Source: Symbiodinium natans
Lineage: Eukaryota > Sar > Dinophyceae > Suessiales > Symbiodiniaceae
NCBI GenBank assembly: GCA_905221605.1
Contig: CAJNDS010001558.1
Location: 355,001 to 419,000, forward strand
Reading direction: 5' to 3'
Length of the DNA: 64,000 bases
Made by a program: the position numbers and the translations under genes. The notes under the pieces were generated by a model that did no database searches, was not told where the DNA came from, and saw only the letters and a list, made by a program, of their open reading frames with translations. Position 1 is the first letter of the stretch. Every line of letters begins with the position of its first letter. Positions 12,433-25,430 of the stretch are shown here, piece by piece.

Positions 12433-14215
12433 GGAATCCTTATTCAAAGGGGCCTCACTCTATTTGGGGGGGTTTGATTGAAGGGGGGGGGGGGGGGGGG
12501 GGGGGGGTTTATTATTACTAGGTCAACATTATTCATAAAAAATGTAACATGATTTTCAACGATGACCCAGAATGCTTGCAGGGCTTCCTCCTAGAGGAAG
12601 AGCCTGCAACCCTCTTAGCGGGCCACAGTGCCACTTCACCCCTGAACTTCTCAACGAGAATCCCCGCGTTTTTTTGCCGGAGTTTAAACGAATGTACAGC
12701 ACACGGGTTCTGAATGTAGGCTCTCAGGTGTAAGGTCATGTAGGCTTTTCTAAGCTTAGGTGTGTCCTGTGGTGGTTAGCTGAAGATAGTTTGCCTTGGG
12801 CGTTGTAAGCAGAAACACCGTGGGAAGCTCTGCCGAATCTGAGCATCTTCCCTGTCAGCACTGCCACTTGGGCACAGTTGCACGGTTTAGGGTTTAGGGT
12901 TTAGGGTTCAGGGTTTAGGGTTCAGGGTTTAGGGTTTAGGGTTTCGGGTTCAGGGTTCAGGGTTTAGGGGCACGCACACTCTCCCTCTCTCTCACTGCCT
13001 GTCCGTCTCTGTCTCTCTCTGTTTGGTTTCCTTCTTTGACATGATCACCAGTAGCCCCTTGCAACTTCTACTCTCTGGCTCTCGGACGACCGCTCCTGAA
13101 CACGTCAGCTCCCTGTGTGTGAGAAGCCCCGAACCTAACGCCCCAGCCTTTCTGCCTTCAAACTGGAACTCCTCCGACGACAAGAGAGAATTCGAGCATC
13201 CCAGCTCAGGCACACTCAAACCCTAAACCCTACACCCTAAACCCTAGACCCCAAACCCCGAACCCTAAACCCCAAACACCAAACCCTAAATCCTAAACCC
13301 TAAACCCAAAGAAGGCTTCCAGCCCGAAGCTGTGCACAGCCACAAGCTCCGAACCCTCAACTCCTGCCTCCGGTACAAATTTAAAAAGAGGTCCGAGGAG
13401 GCATAGTCTGACGGTACCCAACACTTGCGAAAACGGTTTCGGGTTTAGGGTTTAGGGTTTATGAATAGGGTTTAGGGTTTAGGGAAACCCCCTTGAAGCC
13501 CTGATACAGGGCTCTAAGTCCTACCCCCGGCGAATTTCACGTGGCCGAAAAATGCCCTGAGCCCAGCACCATAAGTCCCGGAGCCAAGGCAGTTTGGCTG
13601 TTGGAGCCCTGCAAACTCTCAGGGTACCCATAAAACACTACACGAATTTAAACCCTTTCTTAGTATTGCTGAGGACATGACGGTTGGACTTGGATTTACT
13701 TAGGGTTCTTCTAAGTTGCCCAGTATTACTCAAGGTTCCTCTAAACTGCAGACTAAACTAGGAGGCGTGTCCCTTCTAAGGGGTAACAGCACCCCCAAAC
13801 ACAACTGGATGTTCTAAAAGGATGCCGCAGGTCTTCGGAGTTTCGTCAGGTCCCAAGGTTGCAGGCTAGGGCTAGGGCTTATGGTATAGGGTATAGGGTT
13901 TAGGGTTAGGGCTTCAATCGGACTTCCCTTCGAGTTTTGGGGTGTGCTTCGCCCTATACAACTTGCCAGTTCTGATCCCTACGATAAGAGCAACCTGTAA
14001 CATTCTGGTGGATGTGAGGAACAGGTGCCCAAAAAACATGGGGGGGGGGGGCGGGGTAGAATACATCCCTTTCTTAAGGAGGCATTGAAAATTCGCAGTT
14101 CAAGGCTTTGGGACGCCAGCCTTCCCGTGGTGGTAGAAGGAGAACTCCCTGGGATCGTTGGCGTCGATGGTGCCGTCGAGGTTTGCATCCAGCAGCCTCA
14201 ATGTAAACCCTAAAT

Positions 14216-14317
14216 GGGGGTTTCCAAAATTGGGGTGCCTTATCAGGGGTCCTGATTTAAAGGGAATCCTACTATTTGGGGGACTATATTAGGGGTTCCT
14301 TGTTTTCGTAAACCCCC
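14216..14317. mobile_element. MITE-like foldback element, family F, copy 1
   Basis: The left end GGGGGTTTCCAAAATTGGGG pairs with the right end CCTTGTTTTCGTAAACCCCC. The interior GGGAATCCTACTATTTGGGG is shared, in inverse orientation, with 46348-46458. It sits directly beside a CCCTAAA unit. Confidence 0.6.
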
Positions 14318-15699
14318 AAATAGGAGCGTTTACCAGGAGGAATAGCCAGGGTTCTTCAGAGTAGGGGCTGATGGATGTAGGGCTAGTTTGGTGTTGGGTG
14401 CTCTCAGGCTCGAGAAGTGTGGCTGAGGTCCGCACGTGAAGAATTTGCCTCCTGACCAGTTCACCTCAAAGGATCAAGCATGCTAGGGAAACTTGTCAGG
14501 AATGCAACCCCCTAAACCGTAAACCCTAACCCTAAGCCCTAAACCCTAAACCCCTTTCCTTTCGGATCTGAGGCCGGACCAGCTTTCAAAAGAAGCATCT
14601 TCTTGCGGAGCAGGCGCGTAGACTCGGCCATCCTGGCTCAGAGGTTCTTTCGGGTTTCGGGTTTAGGGTTTAGGGCTTCAGGGCTTCAGGGCTTCAGGGT
14701 TTCAGGTTTTGGGACATAGACCATCTGAATCTGACAGCACTTGTATATTCTGTAGGGTTTAAGGTTTTAACGTTTATTGTGTTGGTATACTTATATTGTT
14801 CCGCGGCCGATTCAATTGAGATGGAGGGGCATGAGGCGCTCTGTCTTTCTGCCACCGCCACAGTTGCTCTCGCTACAGCCCCCGCTCCAACTCCTAGATA
14901 CCCTAAACCCTAAACCCTAAACCCTCAGCCCTAAGCCCTAAGCCCCAAGTGTTGGGGATTTTTATCCGGGCACTTCTGGGCTTACCCCTGTTAAACCCCC
15001 ATAACCCCTATAAACCCTCATAAACCCCCATATAAACTCCTAAATGCTCTATAAACCCCCATAAACACGATAAAGCCCTATAAGCCCTATAAACCCCCTG
15101 AAAAGCCCCCAAGAGTGCGCGTACCCCAGCGGCTTCGGCCCGAGTCGCTGCGGCCAGGGTCGGCTGGCTCCACATGCTTGGGCAGCAGACTTCCGCTGGA
15201 GTGTTGCCTTCGGGTCTCTTTGCTTGATTTGATATATGTGTCTATATATTTATCTTTATTTAGGTCTTTATTATCTAACCTACTATTGTTATTATTATTG
15301 TTCTTATTTATTCATTTCATGGTCATTCTTTCTCTTTTTTTTTTGGGGGGGGGGTGTTGGGGTTTAGGCTTCGAATCAAGGAGCTACTGGACCCTAAACA
15401 ACGGGCTGAGTGTGCCAGCTGGGGTGGTAGGAGTTTGGGATGAGTTTTGGGAGTTTAGTTGAGCTCGCAGGGTTTAGGGTTCCATTACTCTAAACACCAA
15501 GCTCTGAATCCTTTAACCCTAAACCCTTTAACCCTAAAGAGCCCTAAACCCAAAATCTTTTAAGGCCCTAAAATGCCCTAGAACCTCAACCCGACGAAGA
15601 CCGAAAGCCGCGGAGCCCAGAACCCGCCCTAAGCGCTGGATCGCCGAACTCAGTCACACTGCCCGAACAACAGATTTTAGGGCTTAGGGTCTAGGGGTT

Positions 15700-15845
15700 A
15701 GAGGCTTTAGAGGCTTTAGAGGGTTTAGAGGGTTTGGAGGGTTTAGAGGGTTTAGAGGCTTTAGAGGCTTTAGAGGGTTTAGAGGGTTTAGAGGGTTTAG
15801 AGGGTTTAGAGGGTTTAGAGGGTTTAGAGGGTTTAGGGTTTTTAG
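15700..15845. repeat. Variant telomere-like array, 9-bp unit GAGGGTTTA
   Basis: Tandem GAGGGTTTA units with GAGGCTTTA variants, ending in TTTAGGG. It is the opposite-strand counterpart of the CCCTCTAAA array at 301-440. Confidence 0.9.
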
Positions 15846-15986
15846 GGCTTTCTTCTATCAAGCGGCCAGCGCAGGACAGGGAGTACTCCTCAGAGCAGGG
15901 GCTTGTGGCTTAGGGGCTTGGGGAGGTATATGAGAATTCTTTGAAACCCTAAACCCCAAACCCCAAATTCCAATCACCGGAACCGC

Positions 15987-16084
15987 GGGATGTTCCCCCT
16001 TTGTTCTAACAGTCCTGAATAGGGATTGTAAAAGGGGGTACTATAATCCCTATTAAGGACTGCTAGTATAAGGGGGAACATCCC
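15987..16084. mobile_element. MITE-like foldback element, family A, best copy
   Basis: A perfect 13-bp terminal inverted repeat, GGGATGTTCCCCC and GGGGGAACATCCC, encloses a second inner inverted repeat (CAGTCCTGAATAGGGATT against AATCCCTATTAAGGACTG). Nearly the whole 98 bp can therefore fold on itself. Four other copies occur in the window. There is no coding capacity. Confidence 0.75.
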
Positions 16085-16253
16085 AACTGGAACCTGCTTA
16101 TCGGGCTTGCTTGGAATTTAGGCGTAGGGGTGTAGGGTTTTTTCTGGGTTTGTGGGCCAAGAAAGCAAAACAAACGTAGAAATATTCAGGCAATCTCACA
16201 AGAACGAGCCCGTGCTTGCACCTTAACATTTCTGCGCCCGAAAACGGCAAAAG

Positions 16254-16365
16254 CCCCACTGCCACCCCTCCCCCTCCCCGGCCCCCCCCCCCCACCCCCC
16301 CCGCCCCGCCCCACCCCCCCCGCCCCCCCGCCCCACCCCCCCCGCCCCCCCAGCCCCCCCGACAC
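16254..16365. repeat. C-rich low-complexity tract
   Basis: Long runs of C interrupted by single A, G or T bases. The glycine-rich and proline-rich frames across it are translated low complexity, not genes. Confidence 0.9.
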
Positions 16366-17529
16366 AAATGCCTGAAAGCGCTGAACCCCGAAAACCGCAC
16401 ACCCTGAACCCTGAAAGCCCTCAACACTGAACCGCACACCCTAAACCCTAAACCCTAAAACCCTTCTGTCAAACTCGGGGCTGCAAAGGAGGCCTGCGGC
16501 TTGCAGGGCCAACCAGGCAGAAACCCTAACTTTTCGGGCCCGAAACCTCAAGAAGATCGAACTAAATTCTAATAACCTGAATAAACCTAATGACCCTTCT
16601 GAACCACCCTAAACTGACCCTTCTACACCATTCTAAATCCTAAACCTTAACTCCTAAACCCTAATAACCCCGCAAACCCCAAACCCCAAACCCTAAACCC
16701 TACTCACCCTAAACCCTACCAACCTAACCGTCGGCCCAGGAGCGGGAGCCGTGAAGGTCCACAGCGTTTGCCCCGTTTCGGCATCTAAGGCCTCGGACAG
16801 GATCTGCTAGGCGTTGGGATCAACCCAGGAAATACAAGGTGACCCTTTTTTGTTTAGGGTTAGGGTTTGGGGTTTGGGGTTTGGGGTTTGGGGTTTGGGG
16901 TTTAGGGGGGGAACCTACAGCCTACTAGTAGGGCTCCAGGGTTTCGGCCTTACGGTAGGGCTGAGGGGTCTCTAGGTTCCAGGGTCTGGGTTCTTGAGGC
17001 TGCTCTAAGCCCAAAAATCCTAAACCTCGGGCGGGTGGGTCGTTAACACGCGGTTTCGATTTCGGGGCTTTTGGTTTAGGGGTTGAGGATCTAGGGCTCA
17101 GGGTTCAGGGGATAGGATTGAGGGCTTCGGACTTTCGTTTTATCAAACCGAAGCCGGACAAACACTAACAACTTCCCCCAACAGCCCCCTGCATTACACC
17201 CTGGGTTTCGGGAGCTTCAGGTTTGTAAGGCCTAAGGGTTAAGGCTTAAGGGTTTAGGGCTACTTCCCCTAAACCCTAAACCCTCAACCCTAACCCTAAA
17301 CCCTAAACCCTATAAGGTCTAAGGGTTTAGGGCTACTCCCCCCCGCACCCTGGGGCGCCCCGCAAAGAGCTTGGCCCTCTTGGTCGGGCCAATGACGGGC
17401 TCCGGGAGGCATTCCCTGGCCATCGTTCTTGCACCGGTTTAGGGTTTAGGGTTTAGGGTTTGGGGCTTGGGGTTTGGGGCTTAGGGTTTTGGGGCCCGCA
17501 CGACCCTCTGTGAAATTCGTAAACATGAC

Positions 17530-17600
17530 CCTCTTAAACCCCTAAACCCTAAACCCTAAACCCTAAACCCTAAACCCTAAACCCTAAACCCTAAACTGGC
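17530..17600. repeat. Telomere-like array (CCCTAAA)n flanking a large inverted-repeat element
   Basis: About eight CCCTAAA units end some 20 bp before the left end of the 17622-19446 element. Confidence 0.9.
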
Positions 17601-17665
17601 CCTAAACCCTAAAGGGCTGCCGGATCAAAAAAAAAATAGAAAAGGATCAAAAAGAAAATAAACTT

Positions 17666-17945
17666 CGAACGTTCGAGTACTAAAACTCGATTTTTGGTAC
17701 GTTTTCGGAACCCGATCGAGGACCCTCTCACACGAAACGCGTGTCGAGGCGCTAAACCTCGAGTTTTGGAAAGGTTTTCCGGGCACGATTGACGACCCTC
17801 CCTCTCACACGAAACGCATCTCGAGGCGCCAAAACTCGAGTTTTGGGACGTTTTCGGAGCACGATCGACAACCCCCTCACACGAAACGCATCTCGAGGCG
17901 CTTAAACTCGAGTTTTGGTATGTTGCTCGCGACGCGATCGACCAA
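17666..17945. repeat. Subterminal tandem repeat, left arm
   Basis: About three to four units with a period of 73-76 bp (CTCACACGAAACGC begins near 17727, 17803 and 17876). Each unit holds the palindromic ACTCGAGTTTT and a GATCGA-type core. Confidence 0.8.
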
Positions 17946-18412
17946 TATATTATGCATCTCTATATTTATTATTTATTTATATTCATGTTAATCTTCAACA
18001 TATCATGTACGATATAATACAATATATTATATTATCAAGGAATATATAATATAATATTTTTAAAAAAATATTTAAACATATGATATAAGATACATTATGA
18101 ATAATATAATACAATAACATAGAATACACTATAATGTAATATAATTTAAGATAATAGTTTATGATATAATATCATATAATATAAACTATTTCTTTTATAA
18201 TACATAACATATAATATATAATATTTAATATTTAATGTCTAATGTCTATATATTATCTAACATATATATATACTGTATATAATAAGATATATATATATAG
18301 ATATAATACATGATATTAAATATCTAAGACCTAATTTTAAAATATCTAATACATAATAATGGTAGTATATAATAAATAACATATAAAATATAGTATACAA
18401 TATATAATATAT
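17946..18412. other. AT-rich segment
   Basis: A long stretch dominated by TATAAT, ATATAA and similar words, with no open frame and no telomere units. It may be an unwinding or attachment region, but nothing in the sequence proves a function. Confidence 0.7.
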
Positions 18413-18802
<390 letters not shown>

Positions 18803-18807
18803 AAGAC

Positions 18808-19104
18808 CCCCAGTTGCAAACACAATGCTCGCATCATGGGTCTCGAAAAGACGTATGCTTTGAAGCAAGCTTGCGCGATTTGAAAAAGCGGGGTCTGGGG
18901 GGGGCGCAGCCCCCCCCCCCCAACACGCAAACACAATGCTCGCGTCATTAGTTTCGAAAAAAAACGCTTATTTTTCGAAGCAAGCTTGCGCGACTTAAAA
19001 AGCGGGGGGGTTGGGGGGGGCGCAGCCCCCCCCATTTGCAAACACAATCCTCGCATCATGGCTTTCGACACACGCGTATGCGTTGAAGCAAGCGGTTGCG
19101 ACTT
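18808..19104. repeat. Three tandem hairpin units of about 110 bp
   Basis: Units starting near 18814, 18926 and 19036 share GCAAACACAATGCTCGC and GAAGCAAGCTTGCGCGA. The first two end in a perfect G/C hairpin (GGGGGGCGCAGCCCCCC). The third lacks that hairpin and ends in TTAAAAAA. Confidence 0.8.
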
Positions 19105-19211
19105 AAAAAAGAAGCCAAGAAGCCAAGAAGCCAAAAAGCTAAAAGCCGAGGAGAGCCAGGAAGCCAAGAAGCCAAGAAGGCAACAAGCCAAGAAGCCGGG
19201 AAGCCAAGAGT
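19105..19211. repeat. AAGAAGCC-type minisatellite
   Basis: Tandem, imperfect AGAAGCCA and GGAAGCCA units within the right half of the inverted-repeat element. Long lysine- and alanine-rich frames here are repeat artefacts. Confidence 0.8.
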
Positions 19212-20267
19212 TCCACTCGGAAAACGTGCCAAAACTCAGGGTTTTAGCGCCTCGAGATGCGTGTCGTGTGAGAGGGTCGTCCATCGTGCTCTGAGAACGT
19301 ACCAAAACTCGAGTTTTTGAACCTCGAGACGCGTTTCGTGTGAGAGGGTCGTCGATCGCGGCCTTATTTTTTTTTTGATCCTTTTTTTATTTTCTTTTTG
19401 ATCCTTTTTTATTTTCTTTTTGATCCTTTTTTATTTTTTTTGATCCCTATCCCAAGCAAAGCAACGGTTCCTGACCATTGGGCTACTGCCGTAAAAACCT
19501 AAACCGTGGCGCCTAGCAGGTTTTGATAAATGTTACAGGGCCCATGGAGCTTCCGGCTTTTTTGTCGAAGCAGTCTTCAGAGATTAGCCCTCACAGAACT
19601 TCACCAAACTCCAAGAACCCTATATACCAGAAGAAAACCAAAGCAACCCGAAACCCGTCCGAGCTGCGGGTTGTTGCCCACGCCGACGATGACGGCGGTG
19701 CGGTTCTTGGCCCCCATCGGTCCAACAGCAGGGGCAGCATTGATGCCTGCCCAGCTGGGGAAGAGGCTGCTTAAGGCAACCCCTAAACCCTAAACGGCTA
19801 AAGCAGGGCTAGGGTTTAAGTTAAGGGTATGAAGATGCAAGTTCGGCCTTTGCTGGCTAGACACTGCCTCAGAAATGCCGGCAGAACTCTGAATCTGGGA
19901 TGCTAAGCAGTTTCCTAGCTTGTGAACACTCTCCCCCCCCCCCGACCCCCCCTGCGCCTTCTGGAAAGGACTTGGACCAAACAACATCGCCAAACTTCAG
20001 GTCGTGGCAGCGTAGCACGCCTTCGAAATCCCCGCGAGTTTCTTGGCTTAGGAGTAGGGTTTAGGGTTTCGGGTTTAGGCTTTAGGGTCTATAGGGTTTA
20101 GTGTTTAGGGCTTCAGGGTTTAAGGGCTTTGAGTTCAAAAAGCACAACATGCTTGCACGTGCGTGGGTGATGGGGGACAAAGACTTCCCCATGGTTTCTC
20201 GCAAGCGTCCAGAAGTTGTCGGGTCCTTAAGGCAGGGGGGCTCGTGGGGGTATCTTACGGTAGCTAC

Positions 20268-20330
20268 ATGGTCCCTTAGTGTGGGCCCTTTACAAGGGGA
20301 CCCCTTAGAAACCCTTATATAGGGAGGCAA
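20268..20330. repeat. Dispersed repeat, family C
   Basis: The segment beginning CTACATGGTCCCTTAGTG resembles 6967-7010 and 35672-35730. All three continue with a CCC-rich stretch, and two carry AACCCTTATATA. No terminal inverted repeat was recognised, so the class of element is unknown. Confidence 0.45.
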
Positions 20331-20460
20331 GGCACCACCTTAAGGGCCAATGAAACTACCCTTGCACATGACAGAGAGGCATCCAGGAACTGTAGGGAAG
20401 CTTAGGGACCCTTAAAAAGTAGTGGGATGTAAGAACCTTGGGTTGCTGCACATCCCTCAT

Positions 20461-20505
20461 CCCCCCCCCCCCCCCCCCCCCTTCCCCCCCCCCCCCTCCC
20501 TTAAG
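20461..20505. repeat. C-rich homopolymer tract
   Basis: A run of C broken by TT near 20482 and continuing as C-rich sequence to about 20500. Confidence 0.95.
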
Positions 20506-21212
20506 AACCCCGAAAAAATGGTGCTGGGGGGACCTTAGGGAAGCTCGGGTTCGCCTGGTTTGCGTATTTTGGGGCTTCGTGCTTAGGATTTTGGAGTTTA
20601 GGGCTTAGGGTTTAGGATTCTTGGGGTTTAGGGCTTGGGGATTTAGATTTTTGGGGTTTGCAGTTACAGCCGACCCTTTGAAAAACACAAACGCGCCTGC
20701 CGAATGACCCCCCTGTCAGGCCGCGGGTCAGGCCCCAAACAGCAAAACCCCATGAAAACCCTAACCGAACCCCTACACCCTCCAAAAAAGCTTTGAGGGG
20801 AACAGCCTTAAAACCCAAAGGTCTAAACCCTAACAACCCCAAAGCATATAAACCCTACAGAAACCCTAAACCCTAAGCCCTAAGCCCGAAACCCTAAACC
20901 TAAATCCTCAACCCTAAACCCTAAACCCTAACTAAACCCCTCCAACACTGCGCCCCGCCTTGGGTCCCCGAGCCGCCTTTCTCGCCGACGTTGAAGGCGT
21001 TGTAGAGGCGGCTGTCAGGGCCAACCTGGGTGTTTAGGGTTTAGGGTTTAGGGCTTCGGGCTGTTAGGGTTGTTAGGGTTGATCGGGTTGACAGGGCTCA
21101 GGTTTCTAAGGTTGATTGGGCTTTGAGGGCTGACGTAGGGTCTGCAGAGTTCATGAGAGCTTTAGAGGCTTTGGCCAGGTTCTGATGAGGATTCACTCAG
21201 GGATTCATGAGA

Positions 21213-21310
21213 GGGTTCCGAAATTGGGTGTACCTTCTTGGGGTCTTTTTTATAAGGGATCCTACTACTTGGGGTTGATATTAGGGGCCACCCCATCTTC
21301 GGAAACCCCC
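21213..21310. mobile_element. MITE-like foldback element, family F, copy 2
   Basis: The left end GGGTTCCGAAATTGGGTGTACC and the right end CTTCGGAAACCCCC are inverted, and the interior GGGATCCTACTACTTGGGG matches the family core seen at 14216-14317. Confidence 0.55.
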
Positions 21311-23344
21311 ATGAGGGTTAATTTCGGGCTTCTAGCGGTTTAGGACCGACCCTGGGTTTGGGCACGCTATGCCCTAAGACCTAAACCCTAATTAAACCCT
21401 CAACCCCTAGTCCCTACACCCCCAAACTTCCCTAAGCCCCTCAACGCAAAATGGTGAGTGTTAGACTCTTGGGACGATGCAAGTGCTCCTGTCACAAGGA
21501 ATTCAAAGCGGCAAGTCGTGCGAACAAGGTGAGCCCCTAGCTCCGCAAGCTTAACCCTAAACCCCTAAAGCCTAAACCCGAAACCCTAACCCTGAACCCT
21601 AAACCCTAATTCCACCTTGAACGCTGAACCGGCAACTTGGAATCTGAAAAAGCTCTCCACGCTCAGCTTAAGCTTCAGCGTCAAGGCCTTGCGCCTCAAG
21701 ACGTCCTAAACTCTAAACCCTAAATCCTAAACCCCGAAACCCCTCAACCCCTCAACCCCCAAACCCTAAACCTCTAAACCCTAAACCCTAAGCCCCTCAA
21801 CCCCAACCCCTGCCGTCTTGAAACTCTGAGCCGGCAACTACGGACGTGGCTGTGGAGAAGGTGGCCTCCTCGCTGCCCGGATGGTGCCAAACCTCAACAA
21901 AAGGGGCTTGAGGCTCTTTAGGGTTTAGGGTTTAGGGTTTAGGGTTTAGGGTTTAGGGTTTAGGGTTTAGGGTGTAGGGTGTAGGTTTAAGGTTTAGGGT
22001 TTGAGTGCTTTACGGTTTTACCCCAAGACCTCAACTCTATAAACCTTAACCCCTAAACCCCAAATCCTCTGAGGCTCGTGGGGGCTGAAGCCCTGTGGGT
22101 GTTAAAAGGGGTTTACAACTTGAATGTTTAAGGTTCAAGGTGCTGACGTCCAGGCTTAGGGACGCAGAGGTTTTGCGGCGAAAGGGAGCTCGGATGACGA
22201 CTTGCCCTGATAGCTAGAACCTAGCTGAGCAAAGGCCAAAGTGTGACAGTTTGTTCTTTGTGAAAAGCAGCCCTCGAGCCGACTTAGGCGAATCCTTGTG
22301 TAGGATGGCCCTGCAAAGCCCCCTGAGCAATGTTCTTAAAATCTGGCCCTCTTGAACCAAATAAGGAAGACTAGACCCGGGAGTAACCTAGGAATAAGGA
22401 GGGTACCTTTTTTGGTTTTAAGGGGATTAGAAGGGAACCCCAACCCTAAAAACAAGGAAAAAAGGCCTACTCCCGGTCCTAGTTGGGGTGCCAATTTATG
22501 GGGTGGGCTGTCTATGCGCCCTCTGAATATCCTTTGCGGGGCAGCCGCGCTTCTGCGAGGCAGCGGGCGGTTCTGCGAACTTTTCCACAAGGCAATTGTA
22601 GTCTTCCCTATAGATTCTGCGTGGCTATGCGGGGCTCGTCGGGTTCTGCGGGGGTGTCATGGGGTGTCTGTAGTTCTGCGGGGGTCATTCAGGGGGTCGG
22701 GTAGGGCGGCCCACCCCATGAATTAGCACCCGACTAGTAGGGATCCTTAATAATCATAATGAATACCGCTTAAATACCCCTTAACTAAGGAATACACCTT
22801 AAATCATATAGGGAATCCTAGCTTATGCGCGAAAGGCCCCCGCAGCACCACCTGTCTTCACACGTCTGGGCCGCGAACCTCCTGCCCGTCCTGGCGACAA
22901 AGTTGGGGCAAGATGGGGCGAGATCGACCAAGCAGTGACATCACGGTTTAGGGTTTAGGGTTTAGGGTTTAGGGTTTAGGGTTTACCACCTCAACCCCTG
23001 TAGCACATCGAGCCGGTTGCTAAACCCAAAACCCTAAATACTACCCCCGTGGATCCTCTTCAGAGATGGCGTACACTGCGCCGGCCAGATCTGTGAAGTA
23101 GACAATGCCGTCGACGACGCTTGGTGCCTCATGGTGGCCATTTCGCATCCACACCCCCTAAACCCTAAACCCTACACCCTAAACCCAAAACCAAAAAAAC
23201 CCTAAACCCTAAACCCTAAACCCTAAACCCTGTGAAGCTGCTACTATGCACCAGCCCTCCTAAAGCCTGAACTTCCATCAGTATCAGCCAGACAGCAACA
23301 AGAGCCGCGAGTGCTCTTTGTACTGGTGGCACCCAAGGTTGAGG

Positions 23345-23508
23345 GTTTTCGGTTTAGGGTTTAGGGTTTAGGGTTAGTTTAGGTTTAGGGTTTAGGGTTT
23401 AGGGTTTAGGGTTTAGGGTTTAGGGTTTAGGGTTTAGGGTTTAGGGTTTAGGGTTTAGGGTTTAGGGTTTAGGGTTTAGGGTTTAGGGTTTAGGGTTTAG
23501 GGTTTAGG
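23345..23508. repeat. Long telomere-like array (TTTAGGG)n
   Basis: Nearly twenty TTTAGGG units, almost all perfect from 23382 onward. It is one of the longest pure arrays in the window. Confidence 0.97.
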
Positions 23509-24980
23509 TGACCCAAGAGTCATCTAGGAAGAAAAAGCGTGCCCTTCTTGTTTCAAGAGCTTTTTACCCCGACGTCTCAGTGATCGCCTCAGCTGTGACT
23601 GTGTACACCGCGAGTTCTGAGGGTTTAAGAGGAACTGTGGGGGGGCTGGGATGCCTTGTGAGCCTCCAGACTCCAAACATTAAACTTTTAGGGTTTAGGG
23701 TTTAGGGTTTTAACTTTAGAAGAACTGTTGCAGTTCAAAGCCTTTTGCCCGAAACCCTTTGGAGAGTCTGTGCCCGAAACCCTTGGAGAGAGCTGCGCTC
23801 TTGAGCCGCTTCTGATTGTTGCTGCAGGCGGCAGGCATTGCAAGATTCATAGGATCAAGAAGGGCACGCTCTTCTCTCGAAACCCCATAAACCTCTTAAA
23901 CCCAAATAAGCGAAAAGTACATATCCCAAGGGCCTACCCAGGGCATAGCAAGATTCTGCAAGATCAAGGGATTACGAAGCTTCTCTCTGAACCTCCGACA
24001 AGGCCCGCGCCAAGTTGTAGCCCTTGCTGCCATAGCGGTTCAAGTTAAAGGTCCACCTGGGTGTAGGGTTTAGGGTTTAGGGTGTAGGGTTTAGGCTGAG
24101 TAGGTCGGGAACAGTGAATTTGTTTTTCGGTGATCTTAGGCCGTGTGGTTTAGGGCTATGTTTAGGTAAACACGGGCTTGAGAGTCGGCCCCGGGCGCCT
24201 TGATTGAAGGTTTTACATACCCTATCATGCAAAACGAGAACGGGGATGCTACATCCTAGCCTAAGACAGAACACGTCTCCTCACACCTTTTGTCACATGT
24301 ACCCAACAGAGCCAGCCTGGCTCGGACTGCATGAAGCTACGCGCCTCGATACGTTATCTAACGCTGCACCCGCAAACCCCACGAAATCCCCTAAACCCTA
24401 AACCCTAAGCCCTAAACCCTAAACCCTAAACCCTAAACCCTAATGCGCTCCCTAAACCCTAAACCCTGAACCCCAAGATCCCTAAACCCAGAACCCCCAA
24501 ATCCCAAAAAACCCAAATTCCTAAACCCTAAGACCCCAAAATCCGAAACCCTAAGCCCCAAGATCCCTAAGCCCAAAACCTCAAAAGCCTAAAACCCCAA
24601 CATCCTTAAGCCCTAAACCCCAAAAATCATAGAATTAACCTCAACCCAAAAACCCTAAACCCTAAACCGCAAACCCCCAAAATCACCCTAAACCCACCCT
24701 AAACCCTAAACCCTAAAACCCTAAAACCCAAGCCCAGTGCTCTAAGAGACCTGGGGGCGCCATCCGTCTCGGAAACTGCGCAGAGGCCATGGCTGCCTTC
24801 CTAGGCCAAAAAACAGGGGGTTTAGGGTTTAGGGTTTAGGGTTTAAGGTTTAGGGCTTGCTTCTTCCAGCACGTTGAGGGTCTTAAGCTTCGGGCTTCAG
24901 AAATTCTTAGGTCTTCGGGTACGGCCGACCGGCTCGATTTGGGGACTTTGGGGATCAACCCGTAGACCCTAAGCCCATGC

Positions 24981-25117
24981 TGGTAGGTCCAGGGTACTGA
25001 TTAATCCAATACTAACTGTACTTATAACCCAATTATAACCATATTTGGGCACTTAAGGGGCTTATAAGTGGGTTATAAGTACAGCTATCATTTGTTAGTA
25101 AGTACCATGAACCTCCA
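24981..25117. mobile_element. Foldback element, family B, copy 1
   Basis: The outer ends TGGTAGGTCC...GGGTACT and AGTACCATGAACCTCCA form an imperfect inverted repeat. Inside, TACTTATAACCCA is inverted against TGGGTTATAAGTA. The right end CATGAACCTCCA is shared with 52790-52801 and, with one change, with 28424-28435. Confidence 0.55.
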
Positions 25118-25430
25118 AGTGTGGGTGCGGAGGGACTACGGCTTGGGGGGCCCTTTGAGGCATTCGATTTCTGTGCGGCCCACGCCCTAAAACAAGCCAA
25201 CCACCTTATGCAAGTGAAAACCCATGTCTCGTGAAAATCCGCAACAAACTAACAACCGCATATGAAACTTTATGCCTGCGAAAATCGCAACAAATGAAAA
25301 GCCTGCAGCAAAGGCGTGTTTCGTGAGACGTTGACTGAGAGGGCGGGGATTAGGGTTTAGGATTTAAGGTGCCCGGCTGAAGGGACTTTTGGGGGCTTAG
25401 GGTTTCGGGCTTCGGGTTCAGGGTCTCGGG

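Larger units (their letters stand above)
1..17621. other. Gene-free mosaic of telomere-like tracts and short unique segments
   Basis: No convincing gene is seen. Tracts of CCCTAAA or TTTAGGG (2-15 units, often with substitutions) alternate with unique segments of roughly 50-300 bp, and the G-rich strand switches orientation repeatedly. Open frames here are short, lack recognisable domains, and many consist of translated repeat (Pro-Ser-Lys or Asn-Pro-Leu strings). Small foldback elements, homopolymer runs and microsatellites are listed separately. Function of the unique segments is unknown. Confidence 0.8.

Noticed and set aside
16098-16439. Glycine-rich and proline-rich frames
   Set aside because: They arise from the C-rich tract and lack any protein-like sequence outside it.
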